Positions 8,601 through 17,755 of a DNA stretch of 64,000 nt are shown in pieces. The translations under genes and the position numbers were made by a program. The notes beneath the pieces were generated by a model that was given only the letters and a program-made list of their open reading frames with translations, did no database searches and was not told the origin of the DNA. Positions within the stretch are counted from its first letter, which is position 1, and each line of letters begins with the position of its first letter. The DNA is from CAWBBA01 sp963741625 (GTDB taxonomy: Bacteria; Desulfobacterota; Desulfomonilia; Desulfomonilales; Desulfomonilaceae): positions 186,001-250,000 of the forward strand of contig CAVUIT010000019.1 in assembly GCA_963741625.1 (NCBI GenBank), written 5' to 3'.

Positions 8601-9695
8601 TTATACGAACACGACACTGAAGGCGCGCAAATCCTCGATTAGATAGCCATCCTGCTCTTGTCTGCCCGCATCGTCGAGGGCTTTATTGAAGTGATCGCAG
8701 ATGCGGTCGTGCGTAACCGCACCTGGCCTGCCGATGAAGACAAGCTCTGTGACAGACTCCTCATTCGCATGCCACGCCCCGTCCAGCTTGAGCCAGCCGC
8801 GGCGCCCGGTGACCTGTAAGATGCCTCGTTCACCGGGATCAATTTCCAAGCTTACCCTGCCCTTGGCACGATAGATGTCTGCCGGCAAGTGTTCAATGGC
8901 GCGTTGCAATGCGCCGAACGAGAATGGACGATCGGTACGGTAAGTCCACGTCGCGAACATATCCCCGTGACTGTGCGCGAGGGGTGCGTGATGGCATCCT
9001 GTATGACGGCAGCCATTGCGCTCCGCATTGATCGCATCGGTGTGGTCGAGGTCGCGCATCGTCGCATCGAAGGAGTCGACGCCGAAGACCATCTCGACTG
9101 GCACGCGACCATGGGTGGTCTCCAACAGGCGCGCCCTGGGCACCGCCTGCGTTACGTACCGGCGCATGATGGCGATCTGCTCGGCGCTCACCAGGTCTAT
9201 CTTGTTCAGCACGACAATGTCGGCGACTTCGACCTGGCTGCGAGCGAGCGCCTGATAGTCGTCGGGGATCGACGATAAGTCCGCGTCCAGCACGGAGATG
9301 ATGGCATCGACTTGGACTTGTTCGTGCTGCTGGTCGAGCAGGAAAGTCTGGGCCACTGCAGCAGGATCGGATACGCCGCTGGCCTCGATGACGATGTGCT
9401 CGGGCGCGGTCTCCATCGCGATTAAGCGCGACACCTCGGTTAACAGGTCATCGCGGATAGTGCAGCAGATGCAGCCATTGGCCAGGCTGATGGTGCTTTG
9501 TCCCTCGACCTCGACCACCAGTTTCGCGTCAATGTTGATCTCACCGAAATCGTTTATGAGAACTGCAATCCGGATGCCGTGATCGGCACTCAGGAGATGG
9601 GTCAGAAGCGAAGTCTTTCCCGAACCTAGAAATCCCCCAATGATGGTGAGCGGGATCGGACCCAGCGGGTCCGCAGTGCTTCTCGGCAAACTCAT
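8601..9695 (-). CDS. CobW/COG0523-type metal-chaperone GTPase
   Basis: The 364-residue protein carries Walker A GGFLGSGKTS (20-29), the metal-binding GCICC (74-78), the ASGVSDPAAV switch region and the NKIDLVS guanine-specificity motif. A His-rich loop (HTGCHHAPLAHSHGD) lies in the middle and the CobW C-terminal domain (PFSFGALQRAIEHLPADIYRAKG) follows. The family are G3E GTPases delivering zinc, cobalt or nickel. The His-rich loop supports metal handling; which metal is not determinable. No Zur site was recognised. It sits just downstream of the broken metallo-beta-lactamase-fold gene on the same strand, a possible zinc-enzyme link. Confidence 0.9.
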   Translation of the reverse strand: MSLPRSTADPLGPIPLTIIGGFLGSGKTSLLTHLLSADHGIRIAVLINDFGEINIDAKLVVEVEGQSTISLANGCICCTIRDDLLTEVSRLIAMETAPEHIVIEASGVSDPAAVAQTFLLDQQHEQVQVDAIISVLDADLSSIPDDYQALARSQVEVADIVVLNKIDLVSAEQIAIMRRYVTQAVPRARLLETTHGRVPVEMVFGVDSFDATMRDLDHTDAINAERNGCRHTGCHHAPLAHSHGDMFATWTYRTDRPFSFGALQRAIEHLPADIYRAKGRVSLEIDPGERGILQVTGRRGWLKLDGAWHANEESVTELVFIGRPGAVTHDRICDHFNKALDDAGRQEQDGYLIEDLRAFSVVFV

Positions 9696-9715
9696 CGAAT
9701 CGCTCTCAAGGCTGC

Positions 9716-10947
9716 TCAGTAATCTTTGATCTCATTTGCCCAAAGCGAAGCCGACCGATAGTCGGACGGCGACAGGGTAGCGCTCGTGTCGGAAGGTTGG
9801 GCAGCCCTGACATTCCAGGCGCGTTCGTTGACGGCGGCTTGCCGAACAGTGATCGTGTTTTTGCCCTTGCTGATGTTGAACACCATCAGGTCATCTGCAA
9901 CCAACTGGTACGGTCCCTTCCAATGCACCCTTACTTCGTCGAGGTAGGTCGAGACTTCCTGGGGATCGACGGCGCTGTGGACAGTCACGCCGAGATGGGG
10001 CTTCGTCAACGCAAAGATCTTGCCGAGTGCGCGCTGGCCGTGTATGCGAGGAATTCACGATCGTGTTCGCGAACTCCTTAGGAACCCCGGATGCGACGAT
10101 CCGGTCCGAGATCGGAGCGGTCTCGTGGAACATCAAGTCCGCTCCCTGCCTGTTGTTCTGACGAAGATATGGCTCGGATTGGTGTCGCCCGACCAGACGA
10201 CGCTCATGCCGTTCCATTCAAGTCGATAGCCAATGGCACCATCGATCGTGTGCAATGCTGGCCAATACTTGATGGTGACACCGTTCTCCCGATAGGCGAC
10301 ACCGCCTGACTTCCGATAGTCCAGTTCGGTCACGTCGAGTCCGTAGGCTCCGGTCGTTGGCGAGCTTCCCGGCACCACAGTCCTAAAACTAGTGGTATGC
10401 CAGACGGTAAACGCCTTGAGGCCCGTCTCCATCATGTACTTGACCCCTAACTCGGGTCGGTCGCCCGATGGTCCCCAGACTCGGAGCGGTGTGAATCGGT
10501 CTCCACCGGCAGGGCCAAAACAATAGAGCGGAATTACATCGGTCGTGTGGTCCGCATGGAGATGGGTCAGGAACACCTTGTCCATGCGGCTATAGGGCAC
10601 CTGCATCGTGTTGTAGTTGATAAGGCTCCCCATGCCAAGATCCCATACAAAGGAGTCTCCGTTGCCCAGCTCGATAAATAGCGAGCATGCCGCCTGGCGC
10701 CGCCGAACCGCATTGCCCCAACCCGAGCCCATGACCGAGACCCTGATCTCGTCGTCGGCCAATTCCTCGCCTGGATAGTAGAACAAGGAAGGCTGGGCGA
10801 CGACCGACTTCATCCTGAAAGTGCCACTCTCGTCCGCGGATTGAGCGGCCGCTTCCCCGCTGACGACCCCGCTGACCGCACCGGCGGCGATGGCCGCTCC
10901 TGTTCGCGGTCGCGGGCTTTCAGGAAGCCGCGGCGAGTGGTGTTCAC
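9716..10947 (-). pseudogene. Tat-exported metallo-beta-lactamase-fold hydrolase, broken by three frameshifts
   Basis: GTG 10947 starts a twin-arginine signal (NTTRRGFLKA). The hydrophobic part (TGAAIAAGAVSGVVSG) is in another frame, so a shift lies near 10910. The main part has the metal site LTHLHADHT and later GDT, the pattern of the metallo-beta-lactamase fold. Further shifts near 10150 and 10040 join it to GADLMFHETAP (metal ligand region), RALGKIFALTKPHLGVTVHS and the C-terminus. Joined, the protein would be about 400 residues. GGAGG lies ten bases before the GTG. As sequenced it is not functional unless the indels are errors. Confidence 0.8.
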
Positions 10948-11267
10948 TTCCTGCTCACCTCCACGCGTGTGTTCCTCATTTTCTAGCATAAGAGCCTCCC
11001 GAGGTTTGCCTGGTGCGTTAGACTATCACGCTCACACTCTTCGTATCCATAGGAATTATCCGGTGGTCTTGCCTTTTTGAGCGTTTTGGCACCTTTGAGG
11101 GGCAGAGGGGTCACCCCGCTGACCCCAGAAAGGTCTCCGTGGAGAGTCTCCACGTGACCTGCCTCAGGCAAAACCTTCGTCACCTTGCTGAGAAAGCTAC
11201 TTTTTTCCTGTTTTTGATTGTGCCCCACCCTCCGTCACTCCGTCAACCGTTTTTTCCGCCCCACCCG

Positions 11268-12566
11268 TCACCCGAACACAGCCCGGTAATGTCGGACCAA
11301 AGGAAACGCCGAAGCGACATGAACATACCACCTCCGACCATGATACGCGACTTTCGCTCCGACCTTAATCAGACGCTTCATGAGCCATTCCATTGAACGT
11401 TTGACCTCTTCACCCACGAGGTTAGAATTGTCGGAGCATGTGGAGGAGATTGTAGGCCAAGACTCCCATGAGCAACCGTGCCTGATTGGCGGAAAATCGA
11501 TGGCAGCTCGTCTTGTCCCAACGCAGCGTGTTCTTCCCCTCTTTGATCCGATTCTCAACGTCCCCACGACCGTTGTACACCTTGACCACCTTCCCGGCAG
11601 AAAGCTTGGAATTGGTCACGATGAACCCGATCCTTGGGAAGAGTTCCCCATCGCGCCACTCGATTTTGGCGACCACTCTGCGTTCTTTGTCCCAAGTCTG
11701 TGCCTGGTACCGGAGACCAATCAGTCTGATCTGAATCCCACCCTTGGGCGGCCGCCCCACCGGACGTGTCAGATACGGGTCGATGAGTCTGTTCAGCACC
11801 GCATTGGCCGGAAGCCTGATGAAGTACGTGACCCGTTCACCCTCGCAATACTCATAAAGCTCGGGCTGAGCAAAAGCCGCGTCCCGCGAAGCCAGAACAG
11901 GATGAATCGAGACCTATACCGCTTCACAATCGGATCAAGGAAGTCTAGAACGCCATCGGCTGAATGAACATTGCCGGGCCTGAGCTTAGCCCTCAGGCAG
12001 TCCCCGTCACTGGTGAAAGCAAACAGCGGGTGAAAGCAGTTCTTCCCCAAATGATCGTTGAACGCCACCTGCTCTTGCTTGCCGTGGGCAGGGTCTTCTG
12101 TTGAATCAACATCCACGATGAGTCGCTGCTTCTTCTTTCTCTTCATGAGCGTGTCATTGGACCTCGTGAGCGCAGCTTCGATCGCCTTCAATCCATCCTC
12201 GGTGCCAAGGACCTCATTTTCAAGCCTCGATAGCCTCGACTGACCGGCCCCGGCCTCGTTGTTCTTGCCGATGGCGAGGCGAAGAGCAGGATCAATGCGC
12301 AGGAAATCCGCATCATTGCAGTCCTCATGCCTAGCCGCTATCTGATAGACCCTCTGGCGAGCCATTTGAAGCTGAGAGTGTTTGCTGTGAACCCAGGATC
12401 TGGTATCCTCCAGCTCGCTCTCGATTGGCCCCAGAATGCCGAAACGCTCATCTATCTCTCGCAGCAAGAGAAAACCTGTGTCCGAGGTGATCTTGGCACC
12501 CTGAAAATCTATCATGATTGCAGGATTGAATTCAGGTCGAATTGTCTCTCTTTGTCTCTTCACCAC
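11268..12566 (-). pseudogene. IS1380-family transposase, broken by two frameshifts
   Basis: The N-terminal 215 residues (from ATG 12566) show the IS1380 layout: TSDTGFLLLREIDE, the LDVDST-like VDVDSTEDP (first DDE Asp) and HPLFAFTSDGDCL. Near 11888 a missing G in CGGGACGCGG moves the frame; the next frame gives QIRLIGLRYQA and the YNGRGDVENRIKE motif with the final Glu. Near 11432 an extra A moves it again to the family's C-terminal end SAFPLVRHYRAVFG. The element is therefore inactive as read. I could not fix its terminal inverted repeats; the sequence 10985-11267 and 12567-12700 may include its ends. Confidence 0.85.
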
Positions 12567-12793
12567 TCCCAGTCATCTGATTGCCCTCGATAGCGGCACT
12601 TGATTTCCCTCACCATATCAGGGGGTTGACCGGAAGAACATACTTTTCTTTGTTTTCCTGCCGAATAATCCGGATCTATATCAAAACGATCGTGAAGAGT
12701 CCATTTTAATAGCAATGTCATCGTATACATTCAGTCTTGCCGGGATAGAGGTAGTCATTGTGTCGCAATGCCGGTATCCCCGTTTTCCTAAAC

Positions 12794-12830
12794 TGGAGAT
12801 TGCTTCATCGCTACGCTCCGCGCAATGATA
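12794..12830 (-). repeat. Dispersed intergenic repeat, copy 2
   Basis: GAGATTGCTTCATCGCTACG followed by CTCCGCGCAATGA is the reverse complement, with a few changes, of the repeat core at 19308-19344. The rest of 12567-12951 holds no gene that I can see. Confidence 0.65.
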
Positions 12831-12951
12831 TGGGAGCTATTGGCCCCGCACAACTGAATGCTTACACATCCCTTTAGTTGACAGCGGATTCCTCAGCCGG
12901 TAAGTTTTCTAACCAGTCTGGAATCAGCAATAATCAAGTGGAATTAAGCGC

Positions 12952-13647
12952 ATGAAGCAGGTCGTGCTCCGAACCTACCAAGATAAGCCCCCCAAGAAGA
13001 AGGCTGTTACTCAAACGCTCTTAATGAGCATGTATAGAGCACTGTTCGAGTGGTTCGGCCCGAGACATTGGTGGCCCGCAAACTCCCCATTTGAAGTGTG
13101 CGTCGGCGCAATACTGACCCAGAACACGTCATGGAAGAATGTGGCCAAGGCCATCGACAATCTCAAAGCAGCCGACAGGCTCGATCCGATCAAGATATAC
13201 CGTACCAATCATGAGGAGCTTGCACAGCTCATCAAACCCGCGGGGTACTTCAATGTGAAGGCTATTCGGCTGCGGAACTTCGTGAATCAGCTCGTGGAGA
13301 AACACGACGGGGATTTGGATTCGCTCTTTTCCGCCCCTCTGGCCAAGTTGCGAGAGGAATTGCTTTCCGTAAAGGGAATTGGAAAAGAGACCGCGGACAG
13401 CATCATTCTTTATGCCGCAAACAAACCCATCTTTGTGGTTGATGCTTACACCAAGAGAGTTCTCTACCGTCACGGACTTGTTAGTGAAAACGCAGATTAC
13501 GACACTATGCAGAGCATGTTTGAGGCCAACTCTCCGTCAGACGTAGACCTATTCAACGACTTTCATGCCCAGCTCGACGCTGCGGGCCATTTCTACTGCA
13601 AGAGAATTCCCCTTTGCGAGAAGTGTCCCCTCCACCCGTTTCTATAA
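12952..13647 (+). CDS. HhH-GPD DNA glycosylase (endonuclease III-related, MagIII-like)
   Basis: The helix-hairpin-helix is LLSVKGIGKETADSI and the catalytic Asp lies in FVVDAYTKRV. The N-terminal FEVCVGAILTQNTSWKNV is the usual substrate-side signature, so the protein is a base-excision repair glycosylase. Cys residues near the end (YCKRIPLCEKCPL) resemble the iron-sulfur loop, but only three Cys are present with non-standard spacing and the protein stops soon after. The cluster is probably absent or altered, as in the 3-methyladenine glycosylase branch. The Lys of bifunctional lyases is not evident. ATG 12952 fits; no close neighbour shares its function. Confidence 0.85.
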   Translation: MKQVVLRTYQDKPPKKKAVTQTLLMSMYRALFEWFGPRHWWPANSPFEVCVGAILTQNTSWKNVAKAIDNLKAADRLDPIKIYRTNHEELAQLIKPAGYFNVKAIRLRNFVNQLVEKHDGDLDSLFSAPLAKLREELLSVKGIGKETADSIILYAANKPIFVVDAYTKRVLYRHGLVSENADYDTMQSMFEANSPSDVDLFNDFHAQLDAAGHFYCKRIPLCEKCPLHPFL

Positions 13648-13655
13648 GCGTAGGC

Positions 13656-14717
13656 TTATTTCAGCTTCTCTCCGCACTCCTGGCAGAATCGGGAGTCCGA
13701 GGCATTGACTTTTCCGCACTTGGGGCAATTCGCCTGTTGGGGAGTTCCACATTCAGCGCAGAACTTTGCCTCCGACGATACGGGTTTTCCACACTGACCA
13801 CAGAATTTGCCTCCGGTCTGTGTCTGGGCAGCGGGAGCCGCTTGCTCTGCCTTGGATTGGGCAAGGCTCTCGGTCATGGCGCCCGCCATCTGCTGTCCCA
13901 TTGCTATGCCGACTCCCATTCCCGTAAATCCTCCCGCCCCACCTGAGCGCGCTGCCTCAGGGATGGCCTGGGCGGTTTGGAATTGGGTAAAGCGGCCCAT
14001 ATCTCCCACGAGTCCCATTTGGGAGCGAGTGTCCAGCATCTTCTCGACCTCGGGCGGGACCGAGATGTTTTCGATTACGAAGCGGGTGAGAGAAATCCCG
14101 TATGTCTGAAAATCCGGGTCCATGGATGTCATGGCCTGGTCACCCATGGTCTTGTAGTTTGCTGCCAGATCCAACGCCGCTATCTTGGACGTGCCCAGCA
14201 TGCCGCTAAAGGCGGATACGAGCATGCTTCGAAGTTGCCCTTCAATTTCCTCGGTGGTATAGCATCCATCAGTGCCCACCACCTGTTTGATGAACGCGCC
14301 TGGATCCTTGACGCGGATGCTGTAGGTGCCGAACGCTCTGAGTCGGACTACTCCCAAATCAGCGTCACGCATCATGATAGGGTTTTGCGTTCCCCATTTC
14401 AGATCAAGAAAATTGCGTGTGCTGACAAAATAGATTTCCGCCTTGAATGGTGACTCGAACCCATACTTCCATGACCGCAAGGTGGTCATCACGGGCATAT
14501 TTTGTGTTGTCAAGCTGTAAAGTCCGGGCGTGAAGACATCCGCAAGCTGACCCTCATTGATGAAGACCGCGGCCTGACCCTCCCGCACAGTAAGCTTGGC
14601 GCCCATCTTTATTTCGTGATCATCATCAGGGAAGCGCCACACGAGGATATCACCCGAGTCATCCAGCCATTCGATTACGTCTATGAGTTCGCTCTTTACA
14701 AGGTCCCAAATGCCCAT
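13656..14717 (-). CDS. SPFH-domain protein with C-terminal zinc ribbons (YdjI/virion-core-like)
   Basis: The first 240 residues follow the SPFH/virion-core-protein pattern (REGQAAVFINEGQLADVFTPG, GTYSIRVKDPGAFI, YGISLTRFVIENISVPPEV). A Gly/Ala/Gln-rich linker follows, then two zinc-ribbon modules (FCGQCGKPV..FCAECGTP and CPKCGKVN..FCQECGEKL). Similar proteins in other bacteria are linked to membrane stress, but no function is proven. It converges with the glycosylase gene. It is one of several zinc-ribbon-tailed proteins in this part of the window. Confidence 0.85.
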   Translation of the reverse strand: MGIWDLVKSELIDVIEWLDDSGDILVWRFPDDDHEIKMGAKLTVREGQAAVFINEGQLADVFTPGLYSLTTQNMPVMTTLRSWKYGFESPFKAEIYFVSTRNFLDLKWGTQNPIMMRDADLGVVRLRAFGTYSIRVKDPGAFIKQVVGTDGCYTTEEIEGQLRSMLVSAFSGMLGTSKIAALDLAANYKTMGDQAMTSMDPDFQTYGISLTRFVIENISVPPEVEKMLDTRSQMGLVGDMGRFTQFQTAQAIPEAARSGGAGGFTGMGVGIAMGQQMAGAMTESLAQSKAEQAAPAAQTQTGGKFCGQCGKPVSSEAKFCAECGTPQQANCPKCGKVNASDSRFCQECGEKLK

Positions 14718-15003
14718 GGCTTTCTCCTTCTCTGTGCAGGTGCCTTATTCTAATACGGCTTTGTTGAAAACAAGAGACAGCTCATCTCTATGCTAAGACG
14801 AGAGATCCTTGATCGGACAACTTGTCCCAATAGCTTGCCGCGGAAAGAATGCTTTCCCGAATTCGTGGCAAAATGATGCCAATGTATGGGGACAAGCGAC
14901 ACGCCCCCAGTAAACGTTATCACCTCTGATCGGGGATTGACAAGCAGGTTGTGTTGAAGGGAAGGGGGAGTGGGAGCGCAATTCCGAGGAACCCGCAACA
15001 GGG

Positions 15004-15047
15004 CAAAAAGCATAGGATGAGCCCCTTGCTGAGGGGCTCATCCTATG
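15004..15047 (-). terminator. Rho-independent terminator of the rhodanese gene
   Basis: A 16-base perfect stem (outer arm 15011-15026, inner arm 15032-15047, five-base loop) is followed on the minus strand by CTTTTTG. It begins 10 bases after the rhodanese stop codon. Confidence 0.9.
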
Positions 15048-15057
15048 ACTCCGGAGG

Positions 15058-16443
15058 TCATTCTTCTATTGTGTACTTACCCTTCTTTTCAGGGTCGAAC
15101 TCAACCTTGGCTTTCACATACTTTGCATCGTATCCTGCTTTTTTCAGTACACTGTAGGCCATCTCGGCTCGGACGCCTGTGGAACAATGAATGACCAAGG
15201 TTTTTCCCTTGGGGACCTCGGCGATACGCTGCTCCAACTCTTCCATAGGAATGTTCAGCGCGTTGGGCAAAATGCCGTCCGTCGCTTCTTTGGGCGTTCG
15301 AACATCGAGGATCAAGAACCCTGCAGCGGGTTTCATCACGACTTCCTTGAATGCCGCAATGTCTACTTCTCCAGGCAGCAGTTTGCGGACATAGGCGATT
15401 TTACTCTCGGCCGGACCTTTGGCAACCTGCTTGCCGGCCTTTTCCCATGCCAGGAAGCCGCCGGAAAGGACGCTCACCTGCTTGTAGCCCCAGCTCGATA
15501 TCTTCTTGAATGCCTCTTCCGCCGAGGTAAGGGCGCCATCTTGATTGTAAAGTATGATGGGAGCGGCCATGTGTTTCGGGAACTGCTCCTTCATCTTGTC
15601 AAGTCCGCCTTCGGCCATTGCAACGGCCTTGGGAATGTGGCCTTGTTCGGCGAGCTTTGACGGTCTGAGGTCGATCAAAATGTACGAAGCTTCATTCTTG
15701 TTATAGTTCTCGATACCCGCGATGTTGGAAACAACTATGTGGCCGGCCTTTTTCCATGCAGGGAGTCCTGCGTGAAACACTTTGACGTTCTTGTAACCGA
15801 GTTTTTCCGCCTTCCTGGCGGCTAATGGGCTCATCACTCAAGAGAAGCCGGAGCAATAGTAGATTTGGACCATGTCCTTGTTTTTGGGCAGAAGCGTCTC
15901 CGCCAGCTTGTCAAACGCGGGAAATGGCATAGACACTGCTGTCGGTATATGCCCTTCGTTGTAGAAGTTAGCCGGCCGGCTGTCCAGGAGAACGTACTTT
16001 CCCGCTTCGGGTCCCTTGGCAATTAACAGCGCGACCTCTTCAGTGTCGGCAAGCTTCTCCTTCGGGACAGCAATGCCTTTCTTGACTTCGACTAATTTGG
16101 CGAAGTTCTTGCCATCTTTCTTGATGTACGTGATCCTCACCGATTCTTGCTTGGGAATGTCCTTGAAAGCAGGTGCGTTCTTCAGTTGGGTCGAGTCATC
16201 AAAATAGATCACCTCCATGTCCTTGTCGATCTGGAGCTGAATCGTTCCTGACTTGTTGGCAACCTCCACCAACTTTCCTGCTAGGAGATTGGCGGTCTTC
16301 TCGTAATCAGCATGGCACTTCACGCAGCTTGCATCAGACTTGGACGGCAGCTTCTCTTCTGCCGCGCCCACAACTGGCGGCCCGGCAACGGTAAACGCCA
16401 GAAGCGCGACCACAAAAACGGCAGCGAGCCCTCTTATCCGCAT
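15058..16443 (-). CDS. Exported heme-c multi-rhodanese protein with probable selenocysteine
   Basis: One frame of 461 codons is interrupted only by TGA at 15840-15838 (codon 202). Residues 1-27 are a signal peptide and 40-44 are CVKCH, a heme-c motif. Rhodanese 1 spans about 131-232, with its loop C197-S-G-F-S-(TGA)-V-M-S-P-L-A-A. Rhodanese 2 (about 240-335) has Asn/Gln at the active-site position (YNQDG) and is probably inactive. Rhodanese 3 (about 355-445) keeps HCSTGVRA. In related rhodaneses the TGA position is a Cys (YCGGPxCxLSPxAA type), so selenocysteine is the natural reading. Downstream sequence stays fully homologous in frame, so decay is unlikely. It lies in the periplasm by its signal. 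A read-through stop or two separate genes are the alternatives. Confidence 0.85.
15807..15821 (-). promoter_or_regulatory. Candidate bacterial SECIS hairpin after the TGA codon
   Basis: On the coding strand the stem CCGCC/GGCGG closes a five-base loop AGGAA. The loop begins 21 bases after the TGA and has G at its second position, which fits the loose bacterial SECIS rule (distance about 16-37 bases, G among the first two loop bases). The stem is short, so folding should be checked. Confidence 0.55.
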
Positions 16444-17017
16444 GACTCTCTCCTTTCCTTCCTCTTCCGGATTTTCATTAGGTCTATTCAGGGGTTCCCT
16501 GCTTGATGTCCCCTTGAAATCTCTGTCCCTTACAGTGTTGGAGCAGGGCCATCACACTCAGGGCTATTGTAATATATAAATAACATCAGATCCATTTTTT
16601 TGCTTGGAAAAGAAAACTTTTTTAGCATCGCGGTCCGTACCTCCATCATGTTGCCCGAAAAATATGCGGCGATCTTGCAAGGTCGCTTGTGAAAGAAGTG
16701 CCAACTGCATTATGATAGAGCAAGCTGCGTCTGGGCCGGATTGTAGCCAAGGATTAAATATCCCGGAGTCGGTCCATTTTGCAAAGTGGGTCGTGCCTGC
16801 ACGTAGGACTTGACTCCAAATTGAGGCGATATCAATTTGGTCGCCACAGCGACACAAAGCGCGAAGGGGGATAATATTCTGAATCCTTATCAAATGTCGC
16901 AAGTGGGAATAGTCCTTCATTTGCCAGTAGTGTCAAAATGAGGTCGGTGGCGGGGGGAGGCACGAATTGGATGAGTGCTCGCAGCTGTGATCACACGTTT
17001 TCTTTCGGGAGGCATCC
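16444..17017. other. Intergenic stretch with no gene seen
   Basis: This is the region upstream of the rhodanese gene. It is AT-richer near 16565-16620 (AATATATAAATAACATC), which may hold the minus-strand promoter, but I cannot place -35/-10 boxes with confidence. No RNA or repeat is recognised. Confidence 0.3.
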
Positions 17018-17206
17018 ATGGATCTGAAACAGTTGGCCGAATGGGTTGAAGCGAGGATTTGCGCTCCTTGCAAGCAAGGCTACACATGTGACGACTTCGA
17101 ATGCGATCAGGCCAAGAAGATCGCTGACATCTTGAGACGTATGGTCCCTTTCAAAGGAAAAGATGGCAACGGCAAAGAGGTTGCAGGATGGCTGGTGCCT
17201 GATTGA
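17018..17206 (+). CDS. Small Cys-containing protein
   Basis: The 62-residue frame has a strong GGGAGG ribosome-binding site eight bases upstream of the ATG. It contains four Cys in its first half (CAPCKQGYTC..C), possibly a metal or redox site, and a helical Lys/Arg-rich middle. No family is recognised. It is a stand-alone gene between the rhodanese gene and a run of plus-strand genes. Confidence 0.6.
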   Translation: MDLKQLAEWVEARICAPCKQGYTCDDFECDQAKKIADILRRMVPFKGKDGNGKEVAGWLVPD

Positions 17207-17382
17207 ATGACCGGCGATTTCATCAGAAGCGAAAACGGATCCTAAGAACGTCTTCCGGAATTTCGATGGTCTGCGCGGGCAAAGGACCCTGATGTTGTTG
17301 GGGCGTCGAGACCTCCACAACCGCGCTGCTTCCTGAAGCATTCGAGGACTCTCGGGGTGATCTCTGGAAGGGTGGAGCAAAT

Positions 17383-17679
17383 ATGCGGTTCCGTGATAAC
17401 CTCTTTCCGGTCTTTCATTTACCAAAGATTGCTGGGATCGAGATCATGATTTCTGAGCGGCAATTACATATTCCGGGAGAGGTTCCCGAAGACTTCGCCA
17501 ATGCCGTGGTTACGGTTCTTCTTTTCGGGATTGCAGGAGGAAACGCATGGGACAGGATATACAGTCACACTCCGGATGAATCCTTGGCTTGGATCGACAA
17601 TATTCTGAAGGCAAATGATACGTCGGGCTTGGTTCATTCGGATATCCAGTGGTGGGAGCATCAGCTTCGGGGGCATTAG
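17383..17679 (+). CDS. Hypothetical protein
   Basis: The 98-residue product has GGAGC five bases before ATG 17383. It has a hydrophobic segment (NAVVTVLLFGIAGGNAW) and a Trp/His-rich end. The final residues precede the pseudokinase gene. Its frame is open and its base composition is like its neighbours, but nothing identifies a family. Confidence 0.5.
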   Translation: MRFRDNLFPVFHLPKIAGIEIMISERQLHIPGEVPEDFANAVVTVLLFGIAGGNAWDRIYSHTPDESLAWIDNILKANDTSGLVHSDIQWWEHQLRGH

Positions 17680-17755
17680 AGTTACACGTAGTCGGCACCT
17701 AAACCACGCGGTTGTATTGGGTCGTTGGGACTACAGGTGGCCAAAAGGATGCAGG

